Positions 1 through 10,568 of a DNA stretch of 64,000 bases are shown one piece after another. The notes under the pieces were generated by a model, which saw only the letters and a program-made list of their open reading frames with translations, was not told the DNA's origin and searched no databases. Within the stretch, counting starts at the first letter, position 1. Each line of letters opens with the position of its first letter. The stretch is from positions 372,001 to 436,000 of the forward strand of contig JAUEDM010000009.1 of the NCBI GenBank assembly GCA_033439685.1, given 5' to 3'. A program made the position numbers and the translations under genes. The DNA comes from Apodospora peruviana. Taxonomy: Eukaryota > Ascomycota > Sordariomycetes > Sordariales > Lasiosphaeriaceae.

Positions 1-137
1 GCGGCCACGTGCAGCACCGACGACGCGCGGTCGGGGCTGACGAGGCTAACGCCGCACCTGAGGAGGAGAAGGACGACGACGAAGTTTTGCTGTTCGACGA
101 AGTACCGGAGGAGATTGAAGTGGAGGTCTGGGGATAG
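1..137 (+). CDS. Possible C-terminal end of a gene cut by the window edge
   Basis: Reading from base 3 gives an open frame to a TAG at 135-137. The tail is strongly acidic, with runs of Glu and Asp, and ends in the residues EVEVWG. An acidic tail of this sort is common at fungal protein ends. The opposite strand over the same bases reads as a Ser/Thr-rich frame, so the strand is not certain. The family is not recognised and nothing upstream is visible. Confidence 0.3.
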   Translation, partial: GHVQHRRRAVGADEANAAPEEEKDDDEVLLFDEVPEEIEVEVWG

Positions 138-530
138 TTTTTGAAGATAGGCTTGCACTTCATGCTCCTCTTTTTGGTGGTCGAGGCAGCAGGGTTGGAA
201 TTGGGAGTACCAGGTTTGTTCGGAGCGGGAGAGTGGTTTGTTGGGGAATGTGCCACCCTGGATTATCGGGTTACCTGGGTAGCCCGCGAGTTTGGGGTGG
301 ATGGGGGGTTGTGAGATGAACTGGTTGATGCATTTTGAATGGATGGGACCGTTGTCTGTGCGGTTATTTTATTTGGTGAAGTTCCTGGTATTAGCAATGT
401 CAATTCTGGGAAGGTTTCAATGTCGAATATGTCGAATATCTCGGATTGCGTGTCTCAAAACTCAACAATGCTGATACTTCACCAAGATTAGAAACCAGAG
501 AGGAACTTGAGGAACATGAATATCTTTTTC

Positions 531-556
531 TTTTTTTTTTTTTTTTTTTTTTTTTT
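531..556 (+). repeat. Poly-T homopolymer tract
   Basis: Twenty-six consecutive T follow a shorter T-rich lead-in. Such a tract can be the trace of a retroposed poly-A tail on the minus strand, or plain slippage. No adjacent element supports the first reading. Confidence 0.9.
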
Positions 557-840
557 CGAGGATGGGATTGCTGTGCGTTTATACTACTCGACTGTGCATA
601 AAGGAGCCCTCGATGGTGCGGAACAATCGCATTGTCCAGCTGGTGTACTAAGGCGTGAACAAAGGCTGAACGTTTAGGCCAACTCTTCAAAGACAGTGCT
701 GCAGGTTGTCATCGAAGATTTGCTTTATTTTAGCTGTTGCTCTACGATAAAGGGTTCTATTACACCCATTTCACCACCTAAAAATTGACACTACGAATTT
801 CCCTTTCCTTCTTCGGAACTAAGCAGTTGCCGCCTTAACC

Positions 841-880
841 TGAACCAGACTGAGCCAGACTGAGCCAGACCAAGCCAGAT
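841..880 (+). repeat. Four-copy 10-bp tandem repeat
   Basis: The unit is TGAGCCAGAC. Four imperfect copies lie in a row; the middle two are exact and the first and last carry substitutions. Confidence 0.85.
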
Positions 881-1257
881 TGGGTGAGGGGTCACTGTTC
901 TGGGCCGCCTCGGCTATAGTTACCACAGCCGCGGAGTTACGAGGGCCTAGTTTGGGACCTCGTACCACCCCCACTAATTACTTGGTCTCACTTCCCCTCA
1001 CCAGGCTGCCACAAATCAATATGGTCGAAGTATCCCCGAGGTTAGAGAGGCGGCGACAAGCCTTTGACAAATGCACAATCCGAGACGCGTGCGCCTAGGG
1101 GGGTCTCAAACCTGGCGCGAGCAACATGGCGCCGGTAACATTGGGGTTCAAGACATTGTTACGAAAGAAAAACGGAAGAGAACGGGAGGGCATGTGAAGA
1201 CAGGCAAAGAAGGCTTGAAAGAAGACAAGCCTTCTGGATACTGATTGAGGCGGCTTA

Positions 1258-1600
1258 GTCGTGGGCAAGCCAGTCGAGCTTGAAGCCCGGAAGCATGTAA
1301 ATGCGGCGCAAGGCAAACTGGGGGATCTCGAAAATAGGCCTGGCGAGCTCGAAGTCGAGTCTGTCAAACTCTAACGAGCGCAAAATGGCTCGTACTGGTA
1401 ACCCACGACGGCGTATTGCGGCAGTGGAAGTGGACGTGGGACAAAGGCTGGAGGAAACAGAGGGAGCGGTCCAGCCGGGAAAGGGAAAGTCTCAAAAGGC
1501 ATTAGAGGCTCTAAAAAAGCTTTGTCGCAGAGAAGCTGAGGAAGAACCGGTAATGCCGGTAATACCTGCCGAGGAGCAGGTTGTGACCAGGAGAAGTTGA
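1258..1600 (+). pseudogene. Charged coding relic, perhaps from a retroelement Gag
   Basis: Two overlapping frames look protein-like. Bases 1258-1374 encode a Glu/Lys-rich, coiled-coil-like stretch ending in TAA. Bases 1301-1600, from an ATG, encode about 99 residues with an Arg-rich patch followed by charged sequence. Reading them as one former protein needs a frameshift near 1370. The charged composition would suit a Gag fragment, but there is no zinc knuckle or LTR nearby, so that assignment is a guess. Confidence 0.3.
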
Positions 1601-2026
1601 GGGGAGAGAAGCCGTCCTAGAGGTTTTCGTCTCGAGGAAAGCGGGAGGAAGCTGAGTACGGGAGATGGCTGATAGCAAGTAGTAGCTACTTACTAGCCGC
1701 CTCAGACAGAGAGGCAGCCCCTCTCTAGTTTCGTTCTCCCCGTAGGCAGGGGCGCGAGCGGACGTGGGAGCTACCAGGAGGGCGAAGAGTGTATCGGAGG
1801 GATGGAGGAGTGGGTGGGAGAAGGAGAGAGAAGAAAGACCGTCCGCACTGCACAAGCTTAAGGTATTAATACCCAAGGCTGCTCGTATCCCAAGGCCCGA
1901 AACCGGCACATTTTCGGTGAGAGCTGCCTAACCTGCAGACCGTTGATGCCTTGAGACGTTCTTTTCACTTGGCTATACCAAATAATGGATGAAGCCAAAA
2001 GTCGGGGGGCAGCCAATAACAGGCGG
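1601..2026. other. Non-coding stretch
   Basis: Only shadow frames are present. Nothing with a recognisable motif or splice structure was found on either strand. Confidence 0.5.
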
Positions 2027-2179
2027 GAGTCCGCCAGAGCTGCAGAAACTGCCCGCAGAGTCCGCCAATAGACGCGCTGAGTCGGCCAACAGGTGTGTTG
2101 GGTCCGCCACAGTGTTTGCATATGCGTGTGGACTCTGTAGGAACTTCAAGGCGGACTCTTGGCGGACTCTGGCGTACTC
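2027..2179 (+). repeat. Clustered forward and inverted copies of a short motif
   Basis: Four near-copies of GAGTCCGCCA start near 2027, 2057, 2079 and 2100. They are followed by reverse-complement copies (GGCGGACTC or close) near 2129, 2150, 2161 and 2170. The arrangement can fold into an imperfect hairpin with its centre around 2115-2125. It ends about 230 bp before the disrupted gene that starts at 2407. A DNA element relic and a regulatory cluster are both possible. Confidence 0.6.
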
Positions 2180-2406
2180 ACAATAGCTTATTGAAAAATG
2201 TCTTTTTCGAAGCCAACTCTGAGTCGAAAGCGATGAAGCCGACGCGAAGCAACTTCAAAAATCTGGAGATACTCTGGCGGGTTTAGCGCCATGTCAGTCT
2301 GCTTAAGATGACCTCGACCGACTGTCGAAGAAGCGCCCAAGTAAGTGACCTTGGTAGAAGCAACCATCAGTTGTGCACGATCGTCAAAAGCTAACCGAGT
2401 CTCATC

Positions 2407-4307
2407 ATGCCTCAATCCACGTCCTCTTCGCTGGTCTGCAACCTAGACACATCGCTGGTGTAAGTCTTGGATCAAAACCTGACGCCCCGCCCTAACACTC
2501 TTGCCTCTTCCAGTATTGGTCCAAGCTGTCAATCGACCGCACAGATCGGACCCAATACTCACAGCCTTCGTCGTGTCGAATCTACTCTAGGTGGCTCTGA
2601 AAACCTCTCTAAGGAACGTTTGATCCAGGGATATCTTGATTCGCTCGGCAATGGTAGTGACAGGGAGCAGGCTACGAAGTCTGCAGTTGAGGATTTTTGA
2701 TCGTGTGTGGAAGGTGTTGAGCGAGAAGGCAGCTGCGACGAAGATGTAGAAGAATGCTGTATTGGTAATTCCCTGGGACTACCTTCAACCACTCGCCCAA
2801 TCGTGATCAGACTCTACGGAATGCCGGGATGCGGAAAGACGTTCTTGCTGGGGAAACTAAAGAAGGAACTTGATCAGGACCACTTCCAGTTCTTCGAAGG
2901 CTCCCAGGCAATCGAAGATCTTCTCCGGGGCGGCCTTGAGGCATTCCATCGCCTATCAGAACAGGAAAAAGCCCACTGGCGCCAAATGGATATGCACAGC
3001 ATCCGAGACCAATGCATCGCTAGCGGACGTGCTGTTGTCGTGGCTGGACACTTCATGTTCTGGTCTGAGGAGAAGGACGTTGGCCAGGCCGTCTACACCG
3101 AAGCCGACCTGGAGACGTACACCCACATCATATACATGGATGTTCCTGCCGACATTGTCATACAACGTCGTCACGGAGATGCCAACAGAGTCCGAGCACT
3201 CGAGGTCCAAGCCTCACTTGCGCAGGTGGCAGCATGCCGAAAAGGTGCAGTTGAAGGAATTGTGCGACGCGAACAGCATTCCCTTTGCCTCCTTGCCAAG
3301 TCCTGATACGGTCTCACCTCTTCTCCTCAACTTCCGGCAGGACACTTCTCCGAAAAACCATCTAGTCGCCGTGGCTAAGATGGACGAGATCCTCCAGGCT
3401 GCTTGCAGAACCCGAGATTGTCGGCGACTCGAGACAGTGTTGGTACTCGACGCCGACAAGACCTTGGCCGCCTCGGATACTGGGGCGCTGTTTTGGAAGG
3501 CCGTGGCGGGTCTTCCATACTCACAAGACATTGACAACTGTGACCAACAATGTCCGCTGAAGAACGTTTTCGGCAGCCAGTTAGGTTACACGTACACCGC
3601 ATTCCGTCAGGTAGGACTGATATACGAACGACTCGTGACCGCCGAATTGGAGAAGGCATTTGATGGCTACTGCGAAGAGGTCGCATCAGCGGTGAAGGTG
3701 CATCCTGAATTTATCTCTCTCTTGCGGACGGTTTCTAGCCATGGCCGCATCCTGGCCGTGGTTGTGACGTGCGGGCTCCGCAGAATCTGGACAAAGATCT
3801 TGGCCAAGGAAGGCTTGGGCGACGTGGTGGAAGTGTCATGGGCAGTGGTCGCATCTCAGACGGGTTCATCGTCACTCCTGAAGTCAAAGAAGCTTTGGTT
3901 GTCCGTTTGCAGGGAAATCACGGACAGTACGTGTGGGCTTTTGGGGACAGTGTCCTCAATCTCCCCATGCTGTGCAGGGCGGACCAGGCTGTTGTCGTGG
4001 TTGGTGAAGAGCATACGAGGAGTAAGCTGATGGATTCCGCTCTGAAACAGGCCATTGACGACGATGGTCTTTGTTCGAGTCAAGTTTTGCTGCCCAGCAC
4101 GGCCAACATAACCCCAAGACTCGACAACGTCAGGCTGCCGGGGTTGTTCAGGCTGACTGTGTCAGGGTGGGTGGTTTGCTTGGCCGAATGTTGGCGACTG
4201 ATGAGAAACTGAGCCTTGTTGCGCTGAGGCTCTCGGAGAACAAGTTCACTGGCAGAGGTGGCACGGATACGGGCAATCGGCTGTTTAACACGCCTCACCT
4301 CGATTGA
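2407..4307 (+). pseudogene. Disrupted P-loop / HAD / uracil phosphoribosyltransferase gene
   Basis: Remains of a three-domain fungal protein are spread over all three frames. An ATG at 2407 leads through a plausible 54-bp intron (2460-2513, GTAAGT...CAG) into an N-terminal region. A P-loop kinase domain follows, with GMPGCGKT near 2819-2842. Next comes a HAD phosphatase domain: the DADKT motif near 3450, and the later GRISDGF and FGDS motifs near 3848-3950. Last is the tail of a UPRTase domain (roughly 4130-4307, ending TGNRLFNTPHLD). Frame breaks occur near 2695, between 2750 and 2790, near 3185 and near 3845. Most of the UPRTase domain is absent between about 4130 and 4140. This domain order is known in filamentous fungi, where the UPRTase-like part probably salvages or senses pyrimidines. 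The internal deletion argues for a true pseudogene even if single frameshifts were sequence errors. Confidence 0.7.
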
Positions 4308-4799
4308 TGTGCCTAAGGTAGGAAGAAATGTCGTCCATATGTGGAAACTCACCGAGTGTGACCCGAGGACACGAGAGTACGGTATTGCAATAGCGACAAG
4401 CAAATGCCGTTGACAGGGCAAGACTGTCTTGTTGGCACACAAAAGAGGTTTTCCTTTTCTGTTTAGAATAGTTCCCTCGTCAGAATCAACACAATACAGA
4501 ACATGGAGAATAACTTGCACCGTGCCTCCGAAAGAGTAGGCATTTTACATCGTGGGTAGTTTCTGTACCTGATTTTCATACCTCTTTGTTATTGCTACCA
4601 ACACCAGAAACGAGAACAGTGGAAGCAAGGTGTGGTGAGCTTCCTGTCCATTTTTTAATTTGCATCTGCTACTTATTACGCTCGGATTTCTTTGGTACAC
4701 GCAAATTCGTCAAGTACATTCTGCTAGTAGTAACTAACAACAGTCATCCACGACATCATCTCTTCACTGCCACATGCAACCTCGCTGGAAGCCAACCTG
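4308..4799. other. Intergenic, 3' sides of two convergent loci
   Basis: This stretch lies between the UPRTase pseudogene and the end of the minus-strand gene at 4800. Nothing recognisable was seen. It is AT-rich in the middle, as expected for 3' untranslated sequence. Confidence 0.5.
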
Positions 4800-5764
4800 T
4801 CAATTCTTCTCGCTACTTCCACCACCTCCAACCTCACCCTTTGGCTTGAGGCTACAGAGCGTAATCTGTCTCTTCTCCTTTACGCCTCCAGCAATGGTTT
4901 GGAGGTTGTAGTCGGCCGGCTTGAGGTTAAGATCCAGTTCCTTCAGACCCTCTTGTTGGATGAAAAGGGTGCAACCCCAGGTGTCCTACGGGAAGCAAAC
5001 AAAAAGTGTTGTTAGCGAAAGCCAGATTCTTTTTAACATGGACAGACAACCCCAAGGTTAATCAGGGGACAGACATACCACGTATTCATCCGGCCCGCAT
5101 GGCGGCTTCGGAATCGGCCCATTGGCACTCCTGCTGACGGTGTCGACGCGCGCCGGGGGCTCGAGCTCCTTCAGTGGCTTGTCATGGACGTGGTAGTACT
5201 GGTGGGCCACCATCGGCTCGCCGCACGAGCCCTTGTTCCTGTGCTCCTTGTCCGCATGTTCGTCGTCGTCGGGATGCTGGTCTGCCCAGATGGCGGTGCA
5301 GAGCTTCATTGTCTTGTACACGGGCGTTTTCTCGAGCGCGTAGGTGAAGGCCGCCTGGCCCCTTATTGACGACGACAGGATGGTTTTGTTACCGAATGCT
5401 AGTACTGTCATGACGCTCGGGACTTTGCGGACGCCGATGTCGTACTGTTTCATCTCGGGCTGCATCTCGTTGAAGGCGTCGGCTGCTATCTTCCACAGCT
5501 GTTGGTCCGTGATGCTGTCTACCGGGTTGTTGAAGACTAGATGACTAGACAGCAGCCAGTTCCGGGCCTGCGATTTTCCCTCTGGATCCCACTCGACTGG
5601 CCATGCCCGTGCTACCGTATAGTCAAGTCTAATCCCAAGGGCGCCCTTAGGATTATGCATCTCTTTGAGGTTAGGGGCGGACTCGACGCTGTTGCCGAAC
5701 AGGCTTGTGATGATGACAATGAGGGGAATAAGATAAAGAGTCGAGTAATAACCAGACCAGACAT
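4800..5764 (-). CDS. Secreted or membrane-anchored protein of unknown function
   Basis: Two exons join well: 5764-5079 and 4985-4800, with a 93-bp intron (GTATGT donor, GCTAAC branch, CGTAG acceptor). The final exon adds 61 residues ending in a Gly/Ser-rich tail and TGA. The ATG at 5764-5762 opens a hydrophobic leader (MSGLVITRLF...), but its frame does not reach the body. One extra base in the C4 run at about 5722-5725 would fuse the leader to the frame that continues open to the intron. The body, about 200 residues, has several Cys and His residues and no motif I recognise. I infer a signal peptide and export. The break is either a homopolymer miscall or a real frameshift. An ATG at 5660 lies in the body frame but would discard the leader. 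Confidence 0.55.
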
Positions 5765-5814
5765 TTTAAGAAAACTCCCCAATCGGACCAGAATAGCGGA
5801 CGATATCACCCATC

Positions 5815-8204
5815 ATGAGGAATGTACCGTGGTATGGCGTGGCACTGTTGCCAGCGTTGCACCACACCACAGCGTTTCCCTCAGCAGCTCTATTCGGGCG
5901 AGACAAGATGGAGAATCTGATTTGATAGAGCCGACGGATCTCACGCACATCAAAAAACTCGCCGCGATTGGCGACTCCTACTCAGCTGGCATTGGCGCAG
6001 GGGACAGGCTTGGAAATGTTTTTCGAGTTTCTGGATCTTACGAGCGGTGAGTAACTTCAAGTTGTCAGCACGCGCCGGATCGATCGAGGCAGACACGTCA
6101 ACGTGTAACTGCACCTATTTCCAGACTTGGAAAAGTTGACGAAACGTTCCAAAAAGACTACTCCTGCAGCCGGTACAACCAAGCTTTCCCTTATCTCAGC
6201 AGCAAGGACCCACGCCTTGGGAACCCCAAGTTCGATTTCAAGTCATGCTCTGGTGCCGTCGTCCAAGATGTGGTGGGGACGCAAATCCCCAGCATTTCGG
6301 ACGGCCAGGACGCCATCCTGCTGTCGATCGGCGGCAACGCCACCGAGCTCACCAACGTCCTGAACCAGTGCGTCTACCAGTGGGCGGCGCTGAACAAATA
6401 ACAAGTCGCCATCGCCAAGGTAGCCGCCAAGGCGGATCCGCAGTACAAATGGGCCGACGATGTCGACTGGGACAGGCTGGGGTTGGGATGCGACGAGCAA
6501 CTCAAGCGCACCGAGGAAATCATCGCCAGCGACGTGTTCAGCAAGAGGTTGGACGAGGTTATTGACGCGGCCAGGAAGAAGCTGGCTAAAGGGTGAGTCC
6601 ACGTGGCCGCGGTATTTCCAACTTGTATGTCGCTCGTAAATGCTGAAAGGGAAACGATAATAATCTAGGGGCAAGATATACTACACCGGGTACGCTAAGT
6701 TCTTTGCCGAAGACCTGAGCCCAGACTGTGACAAGGTCTCGTGGGCTACATTCCTTCATGTAAGAAATATGCGCGCGAGAATGAGATGCATAGGACATAA
6801 CCTGAAGTTTTGTTACTAACCATGCATTCTTGAAAAATGATAGAAAGCGGTGAACAACTTCCAGCCAGAAGCAAAGCTCACCAAGGACCATCGTGAGAGA
6901 ATGAACAATCTGGTAGATAATATGAACAGCAAGATCGTACGTTGAACTGATCTGTAACTGTACCAACAGGAAAGAACTAACCAAGAAACAAACAACGCAG
7001 GGACAAGCTACATTTAGGGCAGCTGACTCGCAACAAGTGGTTTATGTCTATTACGATGGATACATCGGTGAGTTTGGCGGCCGCTATTACGAAGCCGGCG
7101 TCGACGAGTCGACGACGGAGAGCAACAAGCGCAAGCAGCTCATGTTCTACGAGCTCAACACACTCGACCAGTTGGGCAATACGCCGTTCAAGCGTTCAAG
7201 CGAGGCCGAGTTTCAGTCAACTTTTATGGGCACACTCGCCGGTCTCTCTCAGATCCAACGGCTCGTCGACCCTGACTCCGAGTTCAAGCAGAAGGCCGTT
7301 CAGGCGCCCATGCCACCCAACCCCGGAGCCGGTAAAAGGGGGGGAGGAGATGCGGCGTCGGCAGCAGTGGCACTCGCACCACCATCACCGTCGACTGACA
7401 GCCGCCAGTTAGTACAAGCGCGTCAGGCCAACTCGGGACAGAACCAGAACCAAGACAAACAGGTGCCCAACTTCCTGCCGGACGGGTACGGCCGCGTCTT
7501 CCACCCGCAGATCCTGCTGCACCAGCTCATCGCCAATCTCGTCATGTGGGCCATGGCCAACGAGAAGAGCAGGGCGGACTGGTACACCGCAATCCCGGAA
7601 CAGCTGGTCATGCAGGGATGTCACTGGTCACCCCCGCCGTTGGATCTAGGAAGGCCTGCGAAACCGACGCCGCCGCCACCACCCAAAGACGAAAGTCTCC
7701 CCCAGCCTTCAAGTGTCGAGGACCAGACAAAGTGGACAAGTGAGTTCATTTTCTGAGATACAATCCCCGCCCAACCTCAAACAAAATAGAGGACAAAAAG
7801 GAGTACTAATAAAACTCTAAACAACAGTGACACTCCTCAACGGCCAGAAGGATTGCAGCGCGGTAGAGGACAGCACACTCCAGCGCGTAATCTGGGGCGA
7901 CATCAAGAACGCCAAGCCCAAGTGCTATAACATCGGCAAGGACGTCGCCATCGTGGGCACGAACTGCGCTGAAAAGGTCGGTAATGGTGGCAAATACGGC
8001 AAATGCACCACCGACGTTGGCAACGTGACGGCGATATTCCACCTCCACGGTGGCTGCAAGGCCTGGCCCGAGGCCGACTGCAAGGGCCGCGTGTCGGAGG
8101 AACAGCCCTTCAACATCTGGGTGGGCAACATCGATGATGCCCGTCGCATCACCGACGGGCACCGAGTGGATCGTCACTTTCTGTCGTTCGGGTGCGAGAA
8201 ATAA
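5815..8204 (+). pseudogene. SGNH/GDSL hydrolase-like esterase with in-frame TAA
   Basis: Six exons can be joined: about 5815-6046, 6125-6592, 6669-6759, 6844-6936, 7001-7739 and 7828-8204. All introns have GT...AG ends and keep the frame. Exon 1 carries the block I motif GDSYSAGIGAG. Exon 2 carries SIGGNA, the block III position, where GGND is usual. Exon 5 carries PDGYGRVFHP, the Asp-x-x-His-type catalytic block. The family hydrolyses ester bonds and is usually secreted. A TAA at 6399-6401 interrupts exon 2 in frame, yet the sequence after it stays coding to the end. The N-terminus also needs one extra base, perhaps in the CCC run near 5880, to join the ATG at 5815 to the GDSY frame. That ATG lies only 50 bp from the start of the divergent minus-strand gene. 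It is either a recently inactivated gene or one with sequence errors. Confidence 0.65.
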
Positions 8205-8404
8205 GGGGGTTTCGTTTTCAGGAAGATGATGGGTTCAGTACCAGTGGTTGACTAGCAGCAGAACTTCAAGTTTGTTCGAGCGAGTAGTTGTATTTTCTTT
8301 TGCTAAGTTGCAATTCATTCTCGACTGTTAGACTGAAAGAATACCTAGATAATACATATATCCCTTTCCTCACTTCATTCCGTATCCTATTTGACTCGGG
8401 TTTT

Positions 8405-8743
8405 CTATCCCGAAGACTTGGTAGCACTCTCACGGCCCTGCTCTGCGTTGATCTTCTCCACAAAAGTCAAAATTGTGTCTACCATGCCTCCAGTCCAGCT
8501 AAGGTGGGGAGAGTGGCCAGCGGGGCAGTGGTAGATGGAGAAATTGCCCGTCTTCGAGGACAGAAGACTAGCCATACCCTCCTGATATTCACGGGGTAAT
8601 ATCGTTTTGAGGAAAATTTTCCTCCAATTTTGGCCGCCTCCAAGGTGTCTTTTAACAACACTAAACCCACCCCCTGTTGCCTTTTTGACGCCAACAGTTT
8701 TAATTTCTGAAAATGAATTCACGATTCTTTTCACAACCGCCAC
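8405..8743 (-). pseudogene. C-terminal scrap of an alpha/beta hydrolase
   Basis: The minus strand reads EYQEGMASLLSSKTGN and then CPAGHSPHLSW before a TAG at 8407-8405. This looks like the end of an alpha/beta hydrolase, where the His of GHSP would be the catalytic histidine. Upstream (above about 8600) the frame loses likeness to the family, and a second frame overlaps it. No ATG, nucleophile motif or splice structure is seen. Confidence 0.35.
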
Positions 8744-9174
8744 TCATTTCCTCCCTCCTATCGCCACCCATTTCCGCCGTCCTATTGCCACCACATTAAA
8801 TTCTATAGCTAGTATAATTAAACATTTTTGCAAATATACTACAAAGTGGCAAAACACAGTTAGGAAAAGAAGAGGGACAGGCAAGGGAAATAAAAAAAAG
8901 ATAGCTGTCAAGAGGCGATTTTGTTACCCTGGGCTACAGGAATCTTGAGGCTGTTTGCCCAACTGGGGTGGGCTGCTTATTCTTTGGCTGGCTCTTCTCT
9001 AGCCGTCTGAAAGGTCTGAATCTCTGCAGGCGGGCAATATCTGGCTTACAAGAGTCTATAAAAACGACAGACGACCGTGGGAGGAGCGACCTTTTTCGAC
9101 CTCTATACTTCGCTCTCCAACGCACCCCAAATCTACAGAAACTTCACCAAAAGTACCATCTTTGATCGCCCCCT
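8744..9174. other. Non-coding, AT-rich stretch upstream of the 2EXR locus
   Basis: There is a run of A near 8890-8900 and a C/T-rich stretch near 9090-9130 ahead of the ATG at 9175, which may be its promoter. No gene is supported. Confidence 0.45.
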
Positions 9175-10245
9175 ATGACGACCCCCGGAGCAGCCAGTGA
9201 GCCTACTAGTTTTAGGCTTTTTCCTCATCTACCAGTCGAGCTTCGCTTATTGATATGGGAGTTGGCGGTTGGATGCAATAATATTCCCAGGGTCATTAGG
9301 CTCCAATACCGCGATGGTCGGCTTACTAAAGTTTCTCTCCCACTAAAAGCTTTGAAAATAGCCTGCAAGGAGAGTTATGAGGTCTATAAGAAACACAAAC
9401 ATGATGTGTTTGTGTTTCACAAAAGGGTCTGGAGATATACGGACAATGGGGATGGCGAGGTATACGCAATCCCATGGAAGGGAAGAGAACACGCATTTCC
9501 GGTTAATTTCGACCGCGACTTCTTTTTAATTACTGGGATACCGCCACCAGATTTGCTACACTCCCAGAGTTCCCAGTTCGAGCAACACCCACAGGGGCTA
9601 CAAACAATACTCCGGCAGGCTTAGCCTTTTGCTAGACAACCAAGAAATATTATCTTGCCCGCTGAACTGTCAGAACATATTTCGGACCTATTTTATTCTC
9701 GCGGCACTTCTGGGCTTCCCAACCTTCAAGAGTTATAGGTACTTTTGAGGAAGAGCGGAGATGGATTTCGTCCCGAGCCAGAATCCAAATTCCAACAACA
9801 TTGCCCTCTTCATCACCATAGCGTACTTCCTTCTAAGTACTGCCGGATCGACGATGGAACAGCATTTTGGGACCGTAAAATGGAGATTTGTCCAGCGTGC
9901 GACTGGGGAACCGACAATTGGGACGACATCGATGGAGCGGCAATGAGGCTTCAACATAATGATTTCAGGATTACATATGACGCTTCTCTTCCCAGATATC
10001 CTCAGCTGCGGGAAATATTTTGTGCTAGGATTCCAGTGATTTGATGGGTTAGGAAAGAGAGAGGGTTTACAGGCTTCTGGAACCCTAGATCATGCAAGAG
10101 GGTCAGGTCTTGCCGCCATCGCGTGCTTGACAAGTACCGGGGCTGCCAAAGGTTCTCATTAAAGCAAGTCAGGGAACTATCGGGGGCCCTGCTACATAAC
10201 AGCATCACGAATAAGACGAAGAAGAGGGAGAAACCGCTTGTGTAA
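9175..10245 (+). pseudogene. 2EXR-domain protein with three in-frame stops
   Basis: From the ATG at 9175 the frame starts with FRLFPHLPVELRLLIWELAV, the hallmark of the fungal 2EXR family (unknown function, expanded in Pezizomycotina). It breaks at TAG 9622-9624, TAG 9736-9738 and TGA 10042-10044. Between and after these stops the same frame stays open to TAA 10243-10245, giving about 356 codons in all. Three nonsense changes with no frameshift suggest point-mutation decay. An intron removing the first stop cannot be excluded but no good donor is visible. Confidence 0.6.
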
Positions 10246-10454
10246 AGTGATATTTTGGTTATTTACCTTTTCTATCCTTTCTTTATCTATCAACTTGCCA
10301 TAGAAATTCAATCTCCTTCTTTCTTTGATATAATAACACCTATTACTTTCTGCTTTGCTCTTATCGGACTAAATTAAGGCTGAATAAAAGGTTCGGTGAA
10401 AAGAAGAAAGCGGGAAGTTGTATCTCTGCCTGTGGTGTGATGGCCAACGAGATA

Positions 10455-10568
10455 CATCAGGGTCAGCCATCAGGGTCATCCATTAGGGTTAGCCAAAGCG
10501 GGTGAGCCAAAGAGGGTCAGCCAACAGGGTCAGCCAACAGGGTTAGCCAACAGGGTCATCCGTTAAGG
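10455..10568 (+). repeat. 13-bp minisatellite, array A
   Basis: About eight imperfect copies of a 13-14 bp unit with core AGCCAACAGGGTC or AGCCATCAGGGTC. The same unit recurs at 16536-16636. The array lies downstream of the HET-NACHT-WD40 gene. Confidence 0.85.

Larger units (their letters stand above)
138..1257. other. Non-coding stretch, no gene supported
   Basis: No open frame here looks like protein. The stretch holds a 26-base T run and a four-copy 10-bp tandem repeat, described separately. A few short frames exist but have no recognisable motif and no splice context. Confidence 0.5.

Noticed and set aside
292..690. Short frames on both strands around the poly-T tract
   Set aside because: Low-complexity products caused by the homopolymer, with no motif.
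5541..6050. 169-codon plus-strand frame starting at an ATG in the minus-strand gene
   Set aside because: Only its last part (the GDSY region) is coding. The first part is the shadow of the minus-strand secreted protein gene.
10483..10492. Telomere-like TTAGGGTTAG
   Set aside because: Fewer than two telomeric units, and fully explained by a variant of the 13-bp minisatellite.
10455..10568. CRISPR-like array
   Set aside because: Units are 13 bp and back to back with no unique spacers, and the genome is eukaryotic. It is a minisatellite.
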